From the NCBI GenBank assembly GCA_002483425.1, contig DLHW01000054.1:35610-61420 (forward strand): DNA of 25,811 bases. The letters are read 5' to 3'. A program made the position numbers and the translations under genes. The notes under the pieces were generated by a model that was not told the origin of the DNA, did not search any database, and was given only the letters and a program-made list of their open reading frames with translations. The DNA comes from Methylococcaceae bacterium UBA7658 (GTDB lineage Bacteria; Pseudomonadota; Gammaproteobacteria; Methylococcales; Methylomonadaceae). The number at the start of each line of letters is the position of its first letter. Position 1 is the first letter of the stretch. Positions 15,524 to 23,919 of this stretch are shown one piece after another.

Positions 15524-16774
15524 TTATCCCCCTGTGTGGCGCATGGCCGTGTCAGGATCGATTGTCGCCGCCCGCCAGATAGGCACGATGGTCGCTACGG
15601 TGTAAGGCACGACGGTCAAAAGGAATAACGTCGTCAACTGTTCCGCATTGATGAAAGGCGTGAGGGTAAAACGGGGATAAAGGCTTGACCAACCTTTTAA
15701 CGCCGGTTCGAACACTGCCGAACCCAAAAAAAACACATGAATGTAAGCGAAAATCACGCCACCAAGATAAGCCGAAAGCGAAACCATCGCGCCTTCCCAG
15801 AATTTCATCTGGATGACATCGGAAGTTTCCCAGCCTACAGCTTTCAGGATGCCTATTTCACGCCGCTCCCCGGCACTCAAACCCGAAGCCTTGTCCCAGG
15901 CAAAGATTACGAATGCCAGCACGGCGGCAGAAAAAATAACAATCATCATGCCGCCGCGCCAATTGAAAATAGAATCGTAAGTCCGCAGGATTTCATCCTG
16001 GATAATGGGGCGTGAGTCGTGCAGCCTTTTCTTGATTTTTTTGGCGACGGTGGGGATCTCACTGGGATTATTCACCGTGACGATCACATCGGTCACGAAC
16101 TGGTCGCCGATGCCGAACAATTTCCGGTAGTCCGCTTCGTGGATGAGGATCAAATCCGAACTCACCAGCTCCGAATTCGACGACAGCAAGCCAATGATTT
16201 TTTAGTTCATGATCTTGCCGTCGTTCGCCATGAATGGCATGTAGTCGCCGACACCGATAGCGCGCATCCGGGCAACGCCATTGCCGATAATCATCGTACC
16301 CGGCATCAGCGCCGCGCCGTTGTATTCAAACAGCGGCTTATCCACATCTGCCGCGTGGGGATCATTAGGGTCGATCACTTTGGTCGTCAGCTTAACCGTG
16401 TTAGGCGATTCCGCTTTCGGGTTCGGCGGTGTCAGCAGGGTATAATTGGCTTGCACTAAACTGTCGTAGTAATAGCCCCACAAACGGCTTTCCACGTTTT
16501 CAACGCCTCGGATCGACCTGATTGCATCGAGATACGCCACCGGAAACAAGTCATGTCGTCCGGCCACGATCTTTTGTACGACGATTTCCGGCGAACCTTG
16601 CAAAATCAGTCCGGCTTCCTTTTTGATCGCATAGGTGAAGAACATGGTCGAAGCCAGGATGAAGATTATTAAGGTGTACAACGCCAGTAGGCCGATATTT
16701 TTCACCTTCCGCCTGAGCAACGAAGAAATCGTAAAATCAATGATGTGGCGTTGTTTTTCGAACCAGACGATCAT
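15524..16774 (-). pseudogene. FtsX/MacB-like ABC permease interrupted by an in-frame stop
   Basis: Membrane subunit of an export-type ABC system. An N-terminal transmembrane helix (IGLLALYTLIIFILAS, about residues 25-40) is followed by a large periplasmic domain and three C-terminal helices, with the conserved FtsX-family text GERREIGILKAVGWETSDV. The total would be 416 residues. A TAA at 16204-16202 splits it after KIMN. The frame continues without shift on the other side (KIIGLLSSNSELVSSD), so a single-base nonsense change is the simplest explanation. The start at 16774 overlaps the preceding stop as ATGA, which supports it over a longer in-frame start. The stop lies in the periplasmic domain, so neither half should work alone. 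Confidence 0.85.
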
Positions 16775-17064
16775 GGCGCGATCGTAGTTAAATTTGGTTG
16801 GGTAAACGAGCCGGAAGGAAAATGCTCCAGCGATAACGGATGATCCTGGAATGGCGTGTTTAAGTCGGCCTGCGATAAATGCCGGGTGTAGCGGGCTTCG
16901 GTAAACAGGCACAGGTCGGTGAGTTGCAGCATTGTTACCAATCCTGCTTTTTCGGTAATAAAGCTTTGCCCGGCGTTAACACTGTAAGATGCTTGCGCCA
17001 GAAGCCCACTCAATACGGCAAAACCTGCGAACACGCAAAAGAAAAATCAGGTGGATTGCCGCAT
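16771..17064 (-). pseudogene. Small secreted protein of the ABC operon, probably with a TGA at codon 6
   Basis: The frame up to the stop at 16771 encodes a hydrophobic signal-like segment (FFFCVFAGFAVLSGLLAQA) and then about 65 residues of a mature part (TDLCLFTEARYTRHLSQADL, PFQDHPLSLEHFPSG) that looks like a conserved domain I cannot name. An ATG at 17064 is in frame (MRQST) but is followed by TGA at 17049-17047. The only other start is GTG at 17034, which lacks any ribosome site and removes the front of the signal peptide. A TGG-to-TGA change is a plausible origin. If the GTG is used, the product is 87 residues. The 4-base overlap with the permease start shows it is the first gene of the operon. 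Confidence 0.6.
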
Positions 17065-17118
17065 AGTTTTATTTACTTTATAAAAGCCGTTTATTTCATA
17101 ACTCAACGCAAAATTAAT

Positions 17119-17159
17119 ATATTACGAAACTAAATCCTCTGTTTTTTGATACAGATCAA
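17119..17159 (-). promoter_or_regulatory. FNR/Anr-type box with class II promoter for the ABC operon
   Basis: TTGATACAGATCAA (17146-17159) is a perfect match to the FNR/Anr consensus TTGAT-N4-ATCAA. On the minus strand a -10-like TAATAT (17119-17124) lies 31 bases from its centre, which places the box near -41 as in class II activated promoters. The transcript would lead into the degraded ABC operon, so the system was probably induced at low oxygen. Confidence 0.7.
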
Positions 17160-17181
17160 AATAAACCGTTTATCCTCAACG

Positions 17182-17205
17182 GCTTTTCTGCCAGTGCAGA
17201 AAAGC
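17182..17205. other. Ten-base-pair hairpin downstream of the HMA-SafE-cupredoxin gene
   Basis: The arms GCTTTTCTGC (17182-17191) and GCAGAAAAGC (17196-17205) are perfect, with loop CAGT. No T-run follows on either strand. It lies about 60 bases after the stop of the minus-strand gene and may protect or end that transcript. Confidence 0.5.
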
Positions 17206-17266
17206 GTCAATCGTTTCGAGTACCGGACGGAGTAGAGTTTGAAAAACGCAGGCTTTTCTATGAAAA

Positions 17267-18760
17267 CTAGCGGAACAAATCTTGAATTTTTTCAATTATC
17301 TGATTGTACAGATTGCCGATATTGGCTTCTTGTTGCGAAGATACTGGAGCGGCTTCTCCTTGCGGATGGGGCGGGAGGTTATCAACGATGACGAAAGTTC
17401 CCGGAATCATCCCCATCCAGCAACTCCAAGGTACGACGCCGGTTTCGGGCGGGGTAAACTCCACGATTTGTTCGCCCGGTTTAATGGTGATTTCAAGATG
17501 GTACTGCGGGACGACGATAGTCTTATTGCATTCGTTAACATCTTTGCCATTGATGATCCATTTCACCGGTACGCCTTTGCGCAAAGTAAATTTGTTTGGG
17601 ACAAAGCCTTTCGCTACTACATCCATCGTAATGACTTGTTCTGTATCGTTCAAAGGCGTTTCGATGGTTTCCGGCGACAGCCGCTGGGATAATTTGGCGA
17701 CCAGGGTGTTGACGTCGAAACCGGCTCCGGTTACGGTAAGCCCCCGGTTCAACATAATCGCCCCCAAGACGATAATCACATAACCGGAAGCCCGCAATAA
17801 CTTCGGGGTCAGACTTATAGAGAGCAAGCTGGTTAAAAATCCAAAGCCCATCAATAACGGCAAGGTACCCAAGCCGAAAAAGAGTAAAATGAAAGCGCCC
17901 TCTGACCAGCTTCCTGTACCTGCCGCCATAATGTACATTGCCTGTAACGGGCCGCAGATAATCATTAGGCCGTTGAGCAGTCCAATTACAAACGGATTAC
18001 TATGTTTTCGGTACTCGTCGCCGATAAAGCGCCGGACGAAGCGCGGCATCGCGATTTGGAAATGGTTTAAAGCGGGGAACAGCTCCAGCATGTGCAAGCC
18101 GTAGAGTATTAGAAACACGCCAGCGGCAAAGCCGACAACCCCTTGAGTATAAGGCGTGAAAGCAATGATAGCGCCAAACGCGCCAAATAAAGCGCCGATG
18201 GCGGTATAAGAAATAGTTTTGCCCAAACCGTAAAAAAAGTGGGCAAAATGCGTTTTTTGCCCGGTGTCAGCCGATTGTGCCGAATAACCGATAATAAAAG
18301 GCCCGCACATGCCAACGCAATGAAAGCTGGTTAAAAATCCGATCAAAAACAATAAACCGAAACTGATATCACGATTGAGCTTCGGCATCTGGGCATGATC
18401 CATAAACCAACTGTCCAGCCAGATAATGCCTAAAATTCCAGCTAAGGCTAATAGCGCGGCTAATGTTTGTTTAAGCGCCAGGATACCAAACCGGGGTTTG
18501 TTAACGCTTCGCCAATGACCGGATTTAAACACCTTGGCTTGCGTTGCTAAACTCGCTTGATAACCCACTTGCTCAATACGCTTAAAGATTTCGTCTACGG
18601 ATATTTTATCGCCGTCAAAGCGAATTTCAGCCATATCTCGGCGAAAGTCGGCACTGACCTTGTCCACGCCGGGAAGCGATCCGACACCGTTTTCGATCGC
18701 CGTTTCGCAACCCTCGCAGTGCATTCCGTGGATATCAATGCGATAAGTAATAACACTCAT
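17267..18760 (-). CDS. HMA - SafE/UreH-type membrane domain - cupredoxin fusion protein
   Basis: A 497-residue three-part protein. Residues 1-70 are a heavy-metal-associated domain with the metal pair GMHCEGC (C15, C18). Residues about 90-340 form a membrane domain of the sulfite exporter TauE/SafE (UreH, CcdA-like) group, marked by SFHCVGMCGP at 145-154 and at least six helices. Residues about 375-460 are a cupredoxin-like domain with DVNECNKTI (C411) and VVPWSCWMGMIPG (C447, M449, M451) as possible copper ligands. The likely role is to take Cu(I) across the inner membrane or reduce it and pass it to a periplasmic acceptor; the direction is not known. It follows the double-barrel gene by 101 bases, has GAGAG before the ATG, and shows no clear promoter of its own. 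Confidence 0.88.
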   Translation of the reverse strand: MSVITYRIDIHGMHCEGCETAIENGVGSLPGVDKVSADFRRDMAEIRFDGDKISVDEIFKRIEQVGYQASLATQAKVFKSGHWRSVNKPRFGILALKQTLAALLALAGILGIIWLDSWFMDHAQMPKLNRDISFGLLFLIGFLTSFHCVGMCGPFIIGYSAQSADTGQKTHFAHFFYGLGKTISYTAIGALFGAFGAIIAFTPYTQGVVGFAAGVFLILYGLHMLELFPALNHFQIAMPRFVRRFIGDEYRKHSNPFVIGLLNGLMIICGPLQAMYIMAAGTGSWSEGAFILLFFGLGTLPLLMGFGFLTSLLSISLTPKLLRASGYVIIVLGAIMLNRGLTVTGAGFDVNTLVAKLSQRLSPETIETPLNDTEQVITMDVVAKGFVPNKFTLRKGVPVKWIINGKDVNECNKTIVVPQYHLEITIKPGEQIVEFTPPETGVVPWSCWMGMIPGTFVIVDNLPPHPQGEAAPVSSQQEANIGNLYNQIIEKIQDLFR

Positions 18761-18861
18761 TCAAAAGCTCTCGATCCGGCGGACGGTTCAGCTCAAAAAA
18801 CCGGCATATTGTATGCTTTAATCGATTGTAGTTAAACTTTGATTAAATTCGCCTATAAGCG

Positions 18862-21618
18862 TTAAAATCCATAGCTCCAGGTGAAGTTCAAGGCATAATT
18901 CCGATCCGGCTGGTAGCCGTTGAAGTTGGTGTAGACCGGCTGCAGCCACTCGAACTTGAGGGTGTTGCCCGCGAATGAGCCGTTTGGGATGTTAACGTTA
19001 ATACCTAGCCCTAGATCGGCATAACTGCCGCCGTAATTGGCGGGAAAGTCAAAGGGGCCAATGTGCTGTGGTAAAAATGGCGCAGGCGGGAATATATTGG
19101 GGCTCTCCGTCGGCACGGGATAGCTGCCACGAATCGCGCCTTGAGCGGTGTAAACACAACGCACCGTAGTCGCCAGCCAGTCGGTCCATTTAAAACCGCC
19201 CCACGCCATCCCCTGAACTATATCGCCGAAAGCGAAACCGGATTCGTTGCTGTCCTCCAAGCGAATCGTCGCATTGGCTTGCGCTCCCCAAAGGAATTGA
19301 TCGTAGTTGCCGGTATAGGTCAGCGCCGGTTTAAAATCCCAGGTGCCGCTACCTAACTGCATACCGTAATGGATTGGCAAACTATAGATGGGCGTAATGC
19401 CGGTTTTGCGTTGCACGATGTCGACATCGCCGGTCGGCGCGGTGCCGCCTAAACTCACCGTGAGATGGTGGTTGGTATGGTCTAAAACCTTGAACAAGGC
19501 GTAAGCGCCAAAATCGCCGATCCCGCCAGTTTGATGTCCGTGCCCCGAGTGTCCGCCATGACCGGCAGTGATTGTCACATTGGGGTTGGCAGCCATGGTC
19601 ATGTCCATATCTAGCCACTGTGGCATCAGCATCAGGGTCAGCCAATCGGTAGGCGCATACATTAGGTCTAGCATGTGCATATTCATGCTCATAAATTTCG
19701 GCGTGACTGCACATTCCTGACCCGCACAGCCGTTAAGGTTGGCAGTTGCTAAACTGACCGAATGACTGCCTCGAAGCATATCGCCTGCTTGTTCGTTTCG
19801 CATAAACCGATAGCCCACCATGAAGTCGCCGGCTTCGGGCAAGGTATGATCGAACATCACACCTGCAGGGGAGCCAGAATGGTGAGAATGTCCGCGATGC
19901 CTCTCATAATTGCTACCGGGCGCATTGAGAGCGTCCAGCTTCACTTTGAGTGCGGCGTTGGCTACCCAGAAATCGTAATCGGCGAATTTGTCCTCGCCTC
20001 CGCCGCCAATTTTCAAGCCGCCCTGGTGGGTGTAATACTCAATGCCGGTTTCCAGGCTTACGCCTTTGCTGAATTGTTTTGCAATCGTCACGCCGCCGCT
20101 TAAGGCGCCGAAACCGGACAGGCGTTGGTGGCTGGAATAATACATGGGAAAGGGTTTAGTGATATTGAAGCGGCTAATGTTGCCTTGGTTATCGTAAACC
20201 GGCTCGCCGATGCTATAGATTAAGTGCGTGTAAAAATCTGCCGCCGATTGTGAGTAATAGCGGATGCGCGGCGTAACCGTCCAGCCGGCCGTTAATGGTT
20301 GCACCCAATCGGCTTCAAAGGTGTGGGCGTTGATGCCCCAGTCGTCGTGAGCAAAACTGTAATCGGCATGGATGACGGCGTTCAACGGCTCAATGAAACG
20401 GTCATAGCCGATATGCCAAGTAAATAAATTGCGCTCGCCGGGGCGTGATTCCAGAAAAGCCCTTAATTCAGTTAACGAGTAAGTGCCGGTCTTAGGGTCA
20501 AGATATGCGGGCATAGATGGATCTACCGGTCCGTAAACCACTTTATACGGATTGCCCAAATAACCGGTGCTACGGGTGTAGCCGAAATCCAAAACCAAGA
20601 CAGCGTTTTTGCCGAGAACCTGGGTTAAGCCCAGTTGGTTGCCCCAATCCTGGCGATTGCCGTATAGAATAGCGCCGGAACGTGATGGAATACCTTCAGC
20701 ATTAAAACTCCATAATGATTTGACCGCTCCGGAGCCGGCCAAAGGCTCAACAAATTCCTCCGTATAAATGAATTGGCCGGTTTTATCATCATAAAAAGGG
20801 TTCATGAATGAGTCGTCATAATGCAGGGTGGTGATAAACGGCAAGGCATCCGGGTCGAGCGTGGCATAGGTGTCGCTGTTGGTATAGCTGACTCCCCAGT
20901 TAAGCGTGGTTTGCTTTTGATTGAAATCGAAGCGTCCACCGATATTGCCGAAGCGGGATTCATAGTCGTTTTCGATAGAAATACCGCCACCGATATCCAG
21001 GGCAGCCTCATCCCATTCGTAGCTGAGTTTAAAATCGCCTTGCTTACGGGTTTCGGGCGAGGCATAGGACAATACATGGGTTAATTGGTTATATTTGTCA
21101 CCAATAACTAGCGCTTCCTTATCGGGATCGTAAGAGGACAAATAAAAGTCGCGTAAATTTTTGACCATAAAGACAGTGGTAAAGGTGTTTGCATAGGGCG
21201 ATGCGCCGGAAATCCCAGTGATTTTATTACTATCATCTACTAAATATCTCGCACCATTGCCATTTCCCATAACTGGCATCGTTCCGATAGGCGTGGCGCC
21301 CGACCAGGTGTCTTGCGTGTAGTTGAACGCGAACTTTATGCGGTCAGTCAATTTAAAGCGGGCACTGCCGTGGATAGTATCCACCTCAATCGGATTCAGG
21401 TTATTCGGAAGTTTTTGGGGATTGCTGGCAGCCGTATTCTGATCATAGGCCATGCCATAAAGATTCCGCTTGCCTTCCTGGTAATGGCTGTATTGGAAGT
21501 CAACGCCGTCTTCGTCGGCCGCTTGCATCAAGCCGGGCAAGACTAGCGCGGCGGCGGTTAAAACCGTTAAAGAGGCGGGCGTGAGGTGTTTTTGCTCATG
21601 TCTTCTGTTAAGCGTCAT
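18862..21618 (-). CDS. DUF3570 barrel fused to a second His/Met-rich outer-membrane barrel
   Basis: A 918-residue outer-membrane protein. A signal peptide (about 1-33) is followed by a DUF3570 beta-barrel domain (about 35-560) with family segments such as GISIENDYESRFGNIGG and WVQPLTAGWTVTPRIRYYSQ. A His-rich linker (HRGHSHHSG, 574-582) leads to a second barrel (about 585-918) of the outer-membrane transporter type, ending in Phe as required for BAM insertion. The second part carries a Met/His-rich stretch (KFMSMNMHM 641-649, MDMTM 671-675, GHGGHSGHGH 686-695) that points to copper. DUF3570 proteins are usually single-domain, so about twice the normal length is unusual. It heads a unit with the HMA-SafE-cupredoxin gene and has its own sigma-54 promoter. 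Copper uptake or sensing at the outer membrane is an inference. Confidence 0.85.
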   Translation of the reverse strand: MTLNRRHEQKHLTPASLTVLTAAALVLPGLMQAADEDGVDFQYSHYQEGKRNLYGMAYDQNTAASNPQKLPNNLNPIEVDTIHGSARFKLTDRIKFAFNYTQDTWSGATPIGTMPVMGNGNGARYLVDDSNKITGISGASPYANTFTTVFMVKNLRDFYLSSYDPDKEALVIGDKYNQLTHVLSYASPETRKQGDFKLSYEWDEAALDIGGGISIENDYESRFGNIGGRFDFNQKQTTLNWGVSYTNSDTYATLDPDALPFITTLHYDDSFMNPFYDDKTGQFIYTEEFVEPLAGSGAVKSLWSFNAEGIPSRSGAILYGNRQDWGNQLGLTQVLGKNAVLVLDFGYTRSTGYLGNPYKVVYGPVDPSMPAYLDPKTGTYSLTELRAFLESRPGERNLFTWHIGYDRFIEPLNAVIHADYSFAHDDWGINAHTFEADWVQPLTAGWTVTPRIRYYSQSAADFYTHLIYSIGEPVYDNQGNISRFNITKPFPMYYSSHQRLSGFGALSGGVTIAKQFSKGVSLETGIEYYTHQGGLKIGGGGEDKFADYDFWVANAALKVKLDALNAPGSNYERHRGHSHHSGSPAGVMFDHTLPEAGDFMVGYRFMRNEQAGDMLRGSHSVSLATANLNGCAGQECAVTPKFMSMNMHMLDLMYAPTDWLTLMLMPQWLDMDMTMAANPNVTITAGHGGHSGHGHQTGGIGDFGAYALFKVLDHTNHHLTVSLGGTAPTGDVDIVQRKTGITPIYSLPIHYGMQLGSGTWDFKPALTYTGNYDQFLWGAQANATIRLEDSNESGFAFGDIVQGMAWGGFKWTDWLATTVRCVYTAQGAIRGSYPVPTESPNIFPPAPFLPQHIGPFDFPANYGGSYADLGLGINVNIPNGSFAGNTLKFEWLQPVYTNFNGYQPDRNYALNFTWSYGF

Positions 21619-21719
21619 CGTCGAATCCCCGCTTTGTCGTTATCGTAATGGTGTTTAACCGGTATAGCCTTTGCTTTATTTGGCTGTCAGCGGCTTGTCA
21701 ATTGTGGTCAAAAATGTAA

Positions 21720-21735
21720 CGCAATATTTAAGCCA
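21720..21735 (-). promoter_or_regulatory. Sigma-54 (-24/-12) promoter of the double-barrel gene
   Basis: The minus strand reads TGGCTTAAATATTGCG, with GG and GC separated by exactly 10 bases. The -24 half departs from TGGCACG at three positions while TTGC is intact. The distance from the -12 to the start codon is 102 bases, nearly the same as the 99 of the amidohydrolase promoter. Confidence 0.7.
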
Positions 21736-21799
21736 TACTAATGACAGCCTATAATCCAAGGGTTTGAGTGATGTTTGCCGTTATCGTTGGGCAAAGATT

Positions 21800-21832
21800 G
21801 TGTGAAATGACGCAATGTGTGTGAAATAACCT
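21800..21832. promoter_or_regulatory. Tandem enhancer sites upstream of the double-barrel gene
   Basis: GTGTGAAATGACGC (21800-21813) and GTGTGAAATAACCT (21819-21832) are direct repeats sharing GTGTGAAAT at a 19-base offset. The centre of the first is exactly 85 bases from the -12 GC, as at the amidohydrolase promoter. The second shares the 13-mer TGTGTGAAATAAC with the distal site at 14347. Confidence 0.65.
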
Positions 21833-21835
21833 ATT

Positions 21836-22312
21836 TTCCGGAATTATGGCAAAACGGGGCGTAATTAAGGTTGCGCCGATAACAACAACCCAATCGATTA
21901 ACGGCTAAGAGAGTTTTACTGAGGCTAAGATTTTATGACTTTTCTTGCGAAACTGTCCGCACGTTAAGGGGTGGATTTCCGGGAAATGAATTTTATAACC
22001 TGAAGGTTACAATCGATTTCTAGACGCCGGGATTCCATAGCAGGAGTGAATCAGAGATTTCTATATGATACGGGTAATAGAAAATAGCATGGCGACTGGC
22101 GCGGTTTCGCATAGGAAGAAACCGCGCTTTAGTAATGGGGTTTCTCCCTGAGTTTACGAATTCGGTCCTTTATGCATTACTTCTAAGGCATGGAGCGAGT
22201 TGATGCAATTTTCCGATGATTTCAATTGGGGATTATCGAAACAGGTTTTGTTCATGGCGAGTGCGTCTTGAGGATTCGCCATAAACCAAGCTAAGGATTT
22301 GTTTTCCGGGAC
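21836..22312. other. Gene-free stretch with several palindromes
   Basis: No convincing gene is seen in this stretch of about 480 bases. It holds ATTTCC-G-GGAAAT (21975-21987) and TAACCT-GA-AGGTTA (21996-22009). There is also a 10-base-pair hairpin GCGCGGTTTC/GAAACCGCGC (22099-22108 with 22118-22127) followed by TTT, and a 7-base stem ATGGCGA/TCGCCAT (22254-22260 with 22276-22282). The hairpin at 22099 could be a weak terminator. The region separates the sigma-54 unit from a truncated tamB and may be a rearrangement scar. Confidence 0.5.
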
Positions 22313-23764
22313 GTGCGTTTGCTGCCGGTCAGTACGCTTTCATTCGAAAACTCCGATATCAACAAGCAAATCAAATTAGGACCTGGTGCGCTTTCAGGCC
22401 TGATTAAAGGCGACGCCGTTTCTGCGGATTTAGCCATGACCCTAACGGAGCAAGATTATTTACGCGGCGCCCTAGCGATGGATTTAGGTAAAGCTCAAAC
22501 CCTATCGTCCCAGGTTTCTGCTTCTATCCGGAATTTTACCTGGCTGGAAGCCTTAGTTCCTCAGCTTTCCGGACTGAAAGGGCAATTGAGTCTTGCTATG
22601 ACGGCAAAAGGCGCGCTGGATAAGCCGCTGGTTAACGGTGGTTTACAGCTTTCTAACGGCGAGGCTGTTGTCGATAACCTTGGGATTAACCTCAGAGAGG
22701 TCAACTTAACGGGCCAGACCTCGAACGATCATTCCGGCCTCATCCAAATAAACGGTTCCGCAAAATCCGGAGATGGCCTTATACAACTTAAAGGCACAGC
22801 CGGTTTGGCGCCGGAAACGCAATTCCCAATCGAATTAGCGCTAGCCGGTAAAAACTTTGAAGTGGCGAAAATACCCGCTGCTCAAATCGCAGTTTCGCCC
22901 GATTTAAAATTCGTAAAGACCAACGGAAATAACAGGATAAGCGGACAAATCGATGTCCCTAAGGCCATTTTGGCGATCCAAGAAATTCCGGAGAATGCGG
23001 TCAGAGTGAGCGAAGATGAAATCATTCTGGGTGAGGAGAAAACCGCCCGAAATGCAGCGCCATCGGCTATTATGAATGCCGGCATTGAGGTTGTATTGGG
23101 CGACAGAGTTAGTTTTTCCGGACAAGGGTTAAAAACCAATCTATCCGGCAGACTCAAAATTGTTAAGACGAGCGATAAACTTGCGCTGCAAGGCAATGTA
23201 GCTATGGCTAAAGCCTCTTATAACCGCTTCGGACAGGATTTGACGGTACGCAAAGGCCGGTTTTTATTCAACGGGCCGGTCGATAATCCCTGGCTTGACG
23301 TAGAAGTAATCCGGCGCTCTAAAAACAAAAAAGTAACGGCTATAGTAGCGTTGAGCGGTACCTTGAAAAATCCGCAACCCCGTATTTCGTCCGAACCGGC
23401 CTTGCCTGAATCCGAGGCTCTCGCGTACTTAGTGACGGGCAACTCGCTCAGTCAAGTCAGCAAGGCGGAGAGTAATATGCTGGCCAGTGCGGCGCTGTCT
23501 TACGGTGCCGGAAAAGCGGCGTGGCTGACCGAAAAGTTGAGCATCGACGAGTTCAAAGTAGAAGAGGGCAATACGTTAAGCGATAGTTTACTGGTCATGG
23601 GCGAATATCTGACCCCTGATTTTTATGTCGGCCCTAAAGTAGGGATGTTCAATAAGCAAGCCAATATCGTGTTAAAACATAAAATTACCGACACTATCAA
23701 TGTTGAAACTCAAGCCGACACTTCGCAACGGATAAAATTGAATTACGAGTTCGATAGCGATTAA
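22313..23764 (+). pseudogene. tamB: C-terminal fragment of the translocation and assembly module protein TamB
   Basis: A 483-residue frame corresponds to the C-terminal third of TamB, the inner-membrane-anchored protein that with TamA inserts outer-membrane proteins and moves lipids; full-length proteins have about 1200-1300 residues. The DUF490 domain is clear. There are repeated beta strands, SYNRFGQDLTVRKGRFLFNG, PWLDVEVIRRSK, SEALAYLVTGNSL and the ending KLNYEFDSD. The N-terminal anchor and most of the beta-helix are missing. An in-frame TAA lies at 22292, the GTG start has no good ribosome site, and tamA is absent. The C-terminal portion is intact, so the fragment is recent or under some selection. 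A short expressed protein cannot be excluded. Confidence 0.75.
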
Positions 23765-23919
23765 TATTTCATACTTCGCTTCATAACAAAAAGCTTCCAA
23801 TTTGTAAGATTAATTTTTAGCGGCAGTGAAGCGCAAAGTTTCCTTTATCAAACAATGCGCCCCGTCTCAAGAAATATCCTGTGTTATATTCCCGTAAAAA
23901 CTTCGTTTTACCCGATAAA

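Noticed and set aside
16202..16204. Stop codon as programmed readthrough or recoding
   Set aside because: It is TAA, no pseudoknot-like structure or slippery sequence is evident, and the operon has other lesions.
17182..17205. Hairpin as a rho-independent terminator
   Set aside because: No T-run follows on either strand, so it is listed only as a hairpin.
19382..19714. A 110-codon minus-strand frame rich in His and Arg
   Set aside because: It is an alternative frame inside the double-barrel gene, produced by its GC-rich His codons.
21934..21967. Ten-codon frame starting MTFLAKLSAR with GAGG upstream
   Set aside because: Too short and without context; chance frames of this size are expected.
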